From positions 99,015-163,014 of the forward strand of contig JAAKBF010000258.1 in NCBI GenBank assembly GCA_012656075.1: a stretch of DNA of 64,000 nt, in the 5' to 3' direction. Shown piece after piece: positions 56,419-64,000 of this stretch. The position numbers were made by a program, and so were the translations under genes. The notes under the pieces were generated by a model. It was not told the DNA's origin, ran no database searches, and saw only the letters and a program-made list of their open reading frames with translations. The first letter of the stretch is position 1, and every line of letters begins with the position of its first letter. Source of the stretch: Phytophthora hibernalis. Lineage: Eukaryota; Oomycota; Peronosporomycetes; Peronosporales; Peronosporaceae.

Positions 56419-57816
56419 CTATCGCTCCAACTCGACAATTGTTTCCTCGAGTTTAAACCTTAACTGGTCTTTACGACGCCGATTCGCGGCACATTCCTCC
56501 AGTGCTTCTTCCTTTTGCTGATTATACTCGTCCGAAATGTACTTCCATCGTTTAGCAGCTTCTGCACATTCGTTGAACTCAATTTGGCCCTCCAACGCAC
56601 GGATTGCACAGTTGAGTTGCATCGTCACAGCTTCTTTTTTATCACGCCAAATTTTCTCAGCATTCGCCTCCATCTTTTCGTTGAGCTTCATTTGAGTCTG
56701 TAATCGCAACCCTTCTTCAAGCTGATCGACAGCTTGTGTCGCCAGGCTTGTTTTCTCCTCGTCCAATTCTTTTGCTCTGCTGAAAGTTTGGCTGCTAACT
56801 CAGTGAGATCTGATCGAGATTTTTGTTGGTCCTCGTATTGCTTGTCCAGGCTAGCTTTGAGCACAACTAGCTCAGCGTGGTTGAGACTAGTTTCCGTTTT
56901 CGCTGGCTGAGACTCTTGTAGTTGTTTGAATCATGCTTCACGGACTGTAGCTCAGCTGCAACATCACGCTCCTCCAACTGAGTTATCTTCTTATGCAGCT
57001 CCACTTCCGTTTGCTGATGGAGCACTTCGCAGTGTGCAAGCTCCTCCTGCCAATCTTTCTTCGTCTTTTCCCTTATGTTGGCGTCTAACGGACGTTGCTC
57101 TCCCAATGCTTCCTTCATTTCCCGCACGAGTGACTGCTCGAGCGCTTCCAGCTTCTTTGCGTGGCCCTTAAACGTGAGTGTCGACTGCAAACCATCCGCT
57201 GGTAGTCGATAGTTGTATCGCTCTGCCGGGCGGCTTTGTACGAAGTCGCCATGAGATTTGTTTTGCGACGCGGACAGTCTGAACGGCTCACACTTTAGCC
57301 GGCGCCCATATTGACGATGTCCATGTTTGTCTCGTTCCAATCAATTTGAGTTTGAGTGCGCGGCACGCCTCTGGTAGATCTTCCAATGTGAGCTCTTCGT
57401 CTTCAAAGGCAATGGCGGTGTCGTTCTGTTCATTCGTCGGTGGAGCCAAGCTGAACAAGCATCGAATGCTACCGCGACCAGAGTATTTTTAGGATGCGCA
57501 TCAGGAGAAATGATTGCAGGAGCTACACCACGTTGTTCCAACTGCAGTCGTATCGGGTTTCTCGGCTCTATCATGAGCGATGGCGTCTGCCTTATGTCTG
57601 TTCAAAAGTGTAATAAATAAACGTTACAATCATTTACCTAACAATATTTATTGTACCCACCTTACCTCTTCCCCGCAATCTCGATCGCATACGCGTTTTG
57701 TGTGCTCGCTTCCGTGTGTCTCTGGACTCTGGCGGAGACCCAGGCTGTGGTATCTCCGTTTGAGTTTGACTGGTCTCTTGACGAGGCGTGGCCTTGGCGT
57801 CCGCGTCGTGAGCCAT
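56419..57816 (-). pseudogene. Coiled-coil protein gene with an intact first intron, later frameshifted
   Basis: The ATG at 57816 starts a polar leader, MAHDADAKATPRQETSQTQ, and exon 1 ends at 57666. An intron (57665-57598, 68 bases, GTAAGG ... AACAG) joins GRG to DIRQTPSLMIEPRN in frame. Later pieces are EDEELTLEDLPEACRALKLK, then long helices (KLEALEQSLVREMKEALGEQ; KKITQLEERDVAAELQS; VDQLEEGLRLQTQMKLNEK), each in a different frame. The family is unknown; a cytoskeletal or flagellar coiled-coil protein is plausible. At least four frameshifts. Confidence 0.6.
57598..57665 (-). other. First intron of the coiled-coil gene
   Basis: Minus strand AGAG|GTAAGG ... TTGAACAG|ACATAAG, 68 bases, phase 1, making Asp across the junction. 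Confidence 0.65.
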
Positions 57817-58000
57817 GCTGTCGACCTTAGACTCTCGAGATTAGCAAAGTGAGAAGATGAGATCAACAAAGTGAGAGGACTGGTGGGTGAATCTTTGGAA
57901 TATTTTAACAGGAGAAATGTATGTAATGACGGTGTTTGTGATTGGAATCAAATCAGGATACATCACGTGCTTTGATTGGTCAGACAAACATACATTTTTA

Positions 58001-58072
58001 ACTGGTACTCAACCGAGTACAGGAACCCAACCGCGTACTGGAACCCAACCGCGTACTGGAACGCAACCGTGT
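58001..58072 (+). repeat. Four 18-bp tandem units
   Basis: ACTGGAACCCAACCGCGT-type units at 58001, 58019, 58037 and 58055, with a few changes between them. They would code T-G-T-Q-P-R repeats, but no gene context is seen. Confidence 0.85.
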
Positions 58073-58160
58073 ATTAGGGAGAAATGAGTTGATTAACTAC
58101 AGTAGGACACACACGTACTGATAGCAGCTACCTCTGTTTTGTGGCTACTGTATTTAATAT

Positions 58161-60290
58161 TTACTCACTACTTTCTACGATACCGGCACAGTCGATTGTA
58201 TAGCGCCCCGCACGACAAATCGTCTGCTCGTTTGGCTTCGTTTCGTAAAGTTTCGACAGCATCGTTGTGAAGACAGCGTCGAAAACTTTATCGGCCGTGG
58301 GAATTGGCAGCGCAGAAATCTTTGTCCTCCCTTCGTGCAACAAGTTAGCTTCTATTGCAAGTTTCTCCATGTACTGCATCTCAAAAAAGACGCGCGATGC
58401 CTCATATAGTGCGCTGGTATTATGCCATGCTGTTTGCTGAGGAGTCGGTATGGGCGAATCTTCGTGTCTTTATCGCCAAAGAACCATAAATTCCAAATTG
58501 CCTTCACATTCGCTCGGGCTGGAAATGCCCAGTCTTTTGGAACGCCATGGCAGAGCTATCCGTCGTCCCACGACCACGATTGCCATTCTGATTGATGCTC
58601 TACTGGGGAGGTGGTGACATCACTGTTACCAGGAAGTTGAATGTCGCTCAGAACACTACGAAACTCCGTAGTCATACTGGCACGAAGATAACAGATCCTT
58701 GCATCAAGATCGTGCAACGAAATTGGAGCAACACCATTCACCACAAAATGTTGCCACAACTCATTAACAACCTCCACTGCAACTTCAGTCGGTAGTTTCG
58801 TTGTCATTTCTGTCTTGAGGCTGGTAATTTCTTCATGGAGATCCGCTACTTCCGCTCTTAACTCATTCACCTGCTTAGCGATGGCGAGGTGGGCCGGAAT
58901 TCCAGTTGACTTCATTCCACACACCGGCGCCGATCCAGTGACAAGCACTGTAGCACCAAGCTGGTCGTTAAGAAGTGAGTTCTCCGAAAACACTCTTGCT
59001 TTTAAAATTGGGTGGTCTGTGCTGAGCGTGCTGCGAAGGTATTGCTCGTGGTGAATAAGGGAAACCATCAGATATGGGAAAGCCGATTGCACACCCCGTG
59101 GGTAGTTGGAATAGCCACTTACAATTTCATTCCAGAATCCAGTTGACATTTTACCCGTTAACGCCGGCGGGAAATGTGAAGGTAGCACCCCAAATCGCTC
59201 CGAATCAAACGGCAACCCAGCTATCATTCTTTCGCAGAGTTGGTCAGATCCCTCTCCGAAGTGGATGGACTGTCTTTTAGTCTTCCAAGGCTCTGAACCA
59301 TGCGCAAGTAAACTGGTACAGGGGTCGGCCCGTTTACTTGACCTAGCACATACGAGCTGCTGCCTTTGCACAGTGTGTGTGCCGATGTCTTCCGGGATAC
59401 AGCTCAATATGCACAACTCCTCCTCACTGAAAGACTTGATAACACGACGTAATAGACGTCCAAATCGATCTTTGTTATCGCTTCCGATGAATAGCTGCTG
59501 CTTTCCACCACTGCCACGTTCAGGACAGGAAAAAGGTGCACAGCGAGAGCAAGTACAGGGCATTGCGACGGCTCATACGGGTTTGCGTACACATGTTTAC
59601 CAATTGTTTTTGCTGCAGTTTGATCTCCCATAAGTCCGTGCTCCTCCACGACAAGACAGTCCTCAGACCACTCAATGTGCTGCAACATGATTGTATCGAC
59701 AGAGTCTGCTCTGCTCATCAGGTTCCACATCAAACGAAAAAGCTCCACCCAAACAACACCGTAGACCAGGCCTGACCTTTCTTGACGGGCTCAAGTGTCA
59801 TAAGCTTCAATGCAAGAAGCTCATACCCGCTAGCTTTCAGTTGGAGCTTTCCCTCATTGATCTTCACTAAACCGCGCGTTTTTAGGTCATTGACGACCTC
59901 TTCGTAGCCCTCCAGCACTCGGCGTAATTCTGTGTCAAGAGCAGGATCCAGTTCACTCAGGTTGGAGCGATAAACATCAACGAGAGCGCTACGGTAGCCC
60001 CAAATACACGATTCAGAAAGTGGGCCATTTATCATGTCCTTCGAGTCCAAATTATCACGTGAGAAGGGCAGCAGATATGGCCAAAAATGCCAGAATTGCA
60101 TCTTTTGTGAGCGGAATGCGTATCTGTTTGGTGACAGCGTCTACAGTGTCGTGGTAGTGAGAAGCCAACCATGCTGTCATGGTGTTGACTTTGGACAGGT
60201 ACGTGCGCTTTGTGCTTGTCTTCGTCCGCTTAGATTGGAGTACCTGCGCCACGGTAGATGAATCCTCGACATCTCTCTTTTTCGCGCGTC
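58161..60290 (-). pseudogene. Crypton-type tyrosine recombinase with a GCR1_C-like tail
   Basis: The N-domain from about 60270 reads KTSTKRTYLSKVNTMTAWLA. Then come CIWGYRSALVDVYRSNLSEL, GYELLALKLMTLEPVKKGQ, LFRLMWNLMSRADSVDTIML (catalytic Arg), EDIGTHTVQRQQ (degraded H-x-x-R), and IHFGEGSDQLCERMIAGLPF, where the expected D-R-Y-I before it reads K-R-Q-S-I, so the nucleophile seems lost. A coiled coil (NELRAEVADLHEEITSLKTE) precedes a frameshifted GCR1_C-like module with VPKDWAFPARANVKAIWNLW (about 58545-58486), continuing to 58161. Cryptons with this C-terminal DNA-binding domain are known from fungi and oomycetes. Confidence 0.8.
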
Positions 60291-60299
60291 ATTTTCGTC

Positions 60300-63200
60300 T
60301 CTGGATTGAAGTGAAAGGTCACAGTGGGTGCGTGATATCTTTGCGATCACAATCGCGTGAATCTGCCGCATTTAGCTCAAGTGCAAATTGTGTCACTCTG
60401 ACGGTGGATTGGGACAGATTCGGAATATTAGCGAGCCGTACGCTTCCGTGGCGTGGGGAAGACCGATGACACCTTCCGGGAAGCCATCTACTAGTATTGA
60501 CTGCACCCCATGCAGCCGGATGAGCATCAAGGTTGGCAACCGTAATAGCTTGTGGATAAAAACACCAGACGCCACATAGACAATTTCAGGTAGCTCATCA
60601 AGGGGCGGGTGTGTGCCTACCAGTGTTCCTATCACTCCGTTCGCAATCACATCTGCATCGATCAAGTCGGGATGCTTATGCATTACCATGACAGGCATTC
60701 CGACGAAAAAACAGCTTCATCGGGATCCGGTCTGTAAGGTTTTCATTTATGTTTGCGAGGTGTTCACAAATCAGCTTTTGACCGTGTTGATGGAACCGCG
60801 ATACATTCATATACGGCACATTGCCGTGTGTCCGCAATCCGGAAAATCATGTCGTTGTTGATTGCACAACGCAGCTTGTTGGTGCAAACATCAACCGGTC
60901 GTTATTTAAATTCGCTTTGTTCCGTAGCTGGTTCTTCCCGTGAATCTGCCGTCTGAACTCTATTGTTTAACAACTTCAGCTGAGTACCCGAAAGACGTCC
61001 CCATCGCAAGGCGTCGAGTATCTTTGTGTAGGTAGAATCAAATCTGGCTCGCATTTTTGTGTGAGAAATACGACGAAGTTGGTTGCTGCGCTGAGTGCGT
61101 AACCAGTCTGCCTTTGCCGACTTGCGTGAGGGGGTACGAATCCTACGCAAAGAGTGGTACAACTTGTTAGGCAAGATACTAAGGTAGTATCTACACACTA
61201 GCTAGGAATCGTTCAAGGTGAGCCTGTGACGGGTGGTAGCTGCAAGAGGTTTCCAATCAGGATTGTGTGCTTACCACCCATGATTTTTTCTGGTGTCGTT
61301 GACATCGAGCGCGATACGGCGTCCGTTCCCCGAGTAAACCTTGATCGATTATCGAAATTTCATCTATAACAACTAGCACCACACGCCTGAATCGAGATTG
61401 CATCTCAATCGTTGGGGATCCATTGGGTTCTGCAACGTTCATTTTTTAATTGCGAGCACTGTGCATCGTTCGGCCTTTAGTGTTGATAGCCGCTACCCAT
61501 GTGAAAGCCAATGTTTCTTCACTTCCCGTTCGCCCCCACTTTCTTGCAAACATGAGCAGTGCATCAACAACAGTTGATTTTCCAGTCCCCGCTTCTCCTC
61601 CTAAGTAACCAATCAATTGATCTTTGATATCGTAGAGCCTCACTTGCGTCTGCGTCGGCAGTAATGGCTCCGACAGTGCTTCAGATATATTTTAAATACG
61701 CGTATAATGGATGACGCGCAGCAACCTCAAACACAACATGCTGCCAAAAATTAAGCTGAAATGCTTCTGATTCCATCGCAATTTCTGGAAACGCAGGCAA
61801 TGTTGTTGGTAACCAGCGAGCCGCCCGTCAGGAACACGATACGGTACTGGTCCGAAACAGTCACGTAGTTTTTCTAATCGCGTTGGAGCCTCTTGAAACT
61901 GCGCAACCAAATTGTGCGTACCGAGACACTCGTCGTTATCCATGCTATTTGTCGTCACCAGCCTGGAAGCGTACGACGCAATATCATCACATTCTGGTTC
62001 AATCGAGAATAGTCGCTAGATAGCTTCTGAGTGGAGTAATCTGGTGTTACTATTGCATTCGTGTCGATAAGATCGTCAGGAATGCTTTCATCTAGAGTGC
62101 CAGAATATTGGCGACCATTGTCCACAGCAGTTGGTATCGAGGACGTAGTTGCAGGAGGCCTTGTATTGAGTAATTCAGATTCGGCAGATACTCCTCCCCG
62201 ATCATCAGGTTTTTCACCGCGATAAAAGTCCTGTAACTGCGCCTCGAAACGTTGCATGTTGCAGACGCTAGTCTTGTCGGCATGCTGTCTAATTCACGGT
62301 ATCCGTCGAGTGGCGATTGATTTCCAGCTAGAAGTGTAAATTGTCGATGAGGTTTAAATAGTGTCAAAATCGATAGATAGTAGAAGTTGAGTCGTTCAGG
62401 ATCCAGGTGGCTCGTAATATCTGGTATTGGTGTACCGCTTACCACTAGCACCTTCCATGACTTTAATCGAATAACCGAAGTTTCATCCGGAGGAAACCGC
62501 CCACTACCGCATGCACCAGCCGACCTCTTCTTGGTGAATTAGAATCGCTCTAAAATATCAATAAACGCTGTCAACTCTAGTCTCACGTTCCGCTTCCAGT
62601 ACTTTTCATGCAGGCTGTCAGAACAAATACTGCTATGTCTTGATTGCGAATCTTCACATTCCTGCTGCGATACGCTGATCTCAACTGAGTTTCTCTTTTC
62701 TCCAGCATTTTCCACAGATCCACTCGAATAAAATCGTATGAAAACCAAAACGGCGTCTTGTGGAGTATGTATAGCGCTGCCATAGGCGCCACCACTTCTT
62801 GCCCGTTGGTAACTGTGTATAACATAGAACCAAGCATCTTATAAACCTCGCTCAATAGCTGATGTATCTGGTGGTAAAAGAGCTTGTTTTTGATGCGGCC
62901 TTCGCGAAGGCTGCCAACGACAACGCAATTTGGTTTTCAACAGGATTTTGACACTTGAAACAATACTTCGCAACGTAAGCAGCAGTATCTTTGGATCCAT
63001 TACTCAGCACAAACCGAGCATCATGGTTGCACTTCATTGCGGTCATCACCCCGGGGTTGTATGCATTTGTATACTCGCACCCAATAGGTCGATGAATACG
63101 AAGACATTGGTGATTATCAATACTAGTATGGTCGATATGAACAGCTTCTGGTTTCAGAAATCGGCAAACACTCCCTTAAGAACAGTTTTCTGCGTTAATA

Positions 63201-63300
63201 TCATAAGCACAAACGTGATATAAAGTCAACCCGTAGCTCCGTTGATCATCCGAAAATCGTAGCAATGCACATACCTTGAAACAGGACTTGCAGCGGTTCC
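60300..63300 (-). pseudogene. Helitron-like Rep/PIF1-family helicase (broken)
   Basis: From 63.1 kb down: AYNPGVMTAMKCNHDARFV and AAYVAKYCFKCQNPVENQIA fit the Helitron-like Rep region (Y-x-x-K-Y). LGSMLYTVTNGQEVVAPMAA follows, then LNFYYLSILTLFKPHRQF. The helicase has GYLGGEAGTGKSTVVDALL (Walker A, about 61610-61560), VVLVVIDEISIIDQ (Walker B) and C-terminal motifs DADVIANGVIGTLVG and IVIAKISRTH. The frame breaks at least seven times. The protein ends within about 20 bases of the Crypton recombinase's N-terminus on the same strand. No 3' Helitron hairpin or CTRR was identified. Confidence 0.78.
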
Positions 63301-64000
63301 AGTAATGGACTTGAAGTTCGCGAACAAGTAACGACATTACAACGGCGCCGTCCGATTCCGAGCAGTGAATCAGTGCTTCCTAAAAATATATGGTACCAAC
63401 AATATATTGCCATAATATGGGCGCATAATTGATTTCCTGAGCAAGATGATACCCTACAATAATTGATTGTTCAACCCAGTTACTTGACGAATTTTACCTA
63501 ATCACAGTACGATAAACTGGATTTTGACCAATGAAATCATCCATTAAAAATTGCAATAATTGATGTTTCAATCTTCGTTTTCAGATGCAATAATTGAGGG
63601 TGGGCTATGGACCACCCTCCGCTTCCATAGTATTTTACGAAGCACTGGCAGTGATGCGGAGGCCGGCATTGTTCAAAGTCTTTCCACTGCAAATTCGTTA
63701 AATCACATTGATCGCCTGCTCCGGCAATCAGAGATGCATCAATGATGTCTTTATCTTTAAAGTTTGCACCACAAGATGCGCAAGTCGCTGTTGTAGGAGG
63801 TGCGGTGCCGGGGGCAGGGCGGCGATATGCATCAACGCCAGGAGTTACCGCCGTAAGTGTGGCATTGCTGTGGCAATGTACATATTCCCCTCATTAACTA
63901 AGCACGGCGGCAAGCTGAAGGAATCGAGCTTGAAATGATGCGTCGTTATCTATAGCGTTCCAAAATTCCACAGAGGTCGTGGAAACCGTGTAGCCGTACA
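63301..64000 (-). pseudogene. Probable N-terminal part of the Helitron-like protein, interrupted by AT-rich DNA
   Basis: On the minus strand a Cys-rich stretch (TCASCGANFKDKDIID, about 63790-63740) and the following CHCQCF suggest a zinc-binding N-domain. It is separated from the Rep region by about 220 AT-rich bases (63375-63600) with repeated CAATAATTGA words, an intron or small insertion. The gene may continue past the window. Confidence 0.4.

Noticed and set aside
63375..63620. MITE inside the Helitron-like gene
   Set aside because: Repeated CAATAATTGA words and a short GGGTGG/CCACCC pair, but no convincing terminal repeats or target duplication.

Overview
The window is repeat-rich, gene-poor nuclear DNA of an oomycete, most likely a Phytophthora or downy-mildew relative. 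The evidence is a Crinkler effector with an LFLAK-type N-terminus (38.7-40.4 kb), an oomycete-type initiator (TCATTYY) upstream of two genes, oomycete-style Copia, Gypsy, DIRS, Crypton, piggyBac and Helitron-like proteins, and short GT-AG introns of 58-120 bases. No rRNA, CRISPR array or bacterial operon structure is seen. Almost every coding region is broken by stops, frameshifts or internal deletions.

Layout: 1-8.5 kb is a Copia element cut by the window's left edge. A second, RT-less Copia is nested in it with a 5-bp target duplication, and its RNase H carries a foreign RPA1-like (single-strand DNA-binding) fragment. 8.9-12.4 kb holds two host-type genes: a membrane-anchored methyltransferase and a large secreted protein. 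Each appears to carry a single-base frameshift near its N-terminus. 12.5-19.7 kb shows no recognisable gene. At 19.7-20.2 kb lies an inverted, rearranged pseudogene copy of the methyltransferase. 21.7-28.3 kb is a complete-ended Gypsy element (LTRs, 5-bp target duplication) that has lost most of RT and RNase H and carries an antisense ORF. 28.5 kb is a short hAT-type MITE. 29.7-32.4 kb is a decayed piggyBac transposase with two introns that splice in frame. 34.6-38.6 kb is a decayed coiled-coil gene. 38.7-40.4 kb is a Crinkler gene of the nuclease-plus-kinase type with a broken linker.

From 41 to 64 kb nearly all element genes lie on the minus strand, and four of them encode tyrosine recombinases: two related short Crypton-like genes (41.3-43.4 and 44.5-46.5 kb), a DIRS-type retrotransposon (50.2-55.6 kb) and a Crypton with a GCR1_C-like tail (58.2-60.3 kb). 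The last follows directly on a Helitron-like Rep/PIF1 helicase (60.3-63.9 kb). A further coiled-coil gene with a clean first intron is at 56.4-57.8 kb.

The most unusual signal is a pair of tRNA-like cloverleaves (41188-41249 and 44250-44320). Both sit just beyond the 3' end of a short Crypton-like gene, in the opposite orientation. Acceptor, D and T arms are well kept, but the anticodon arm is replaced by a closed hairpin (a 3-base loop in one, a UUCG tetraloop in the other), so neither can decode. They may be a structural part of these elements.
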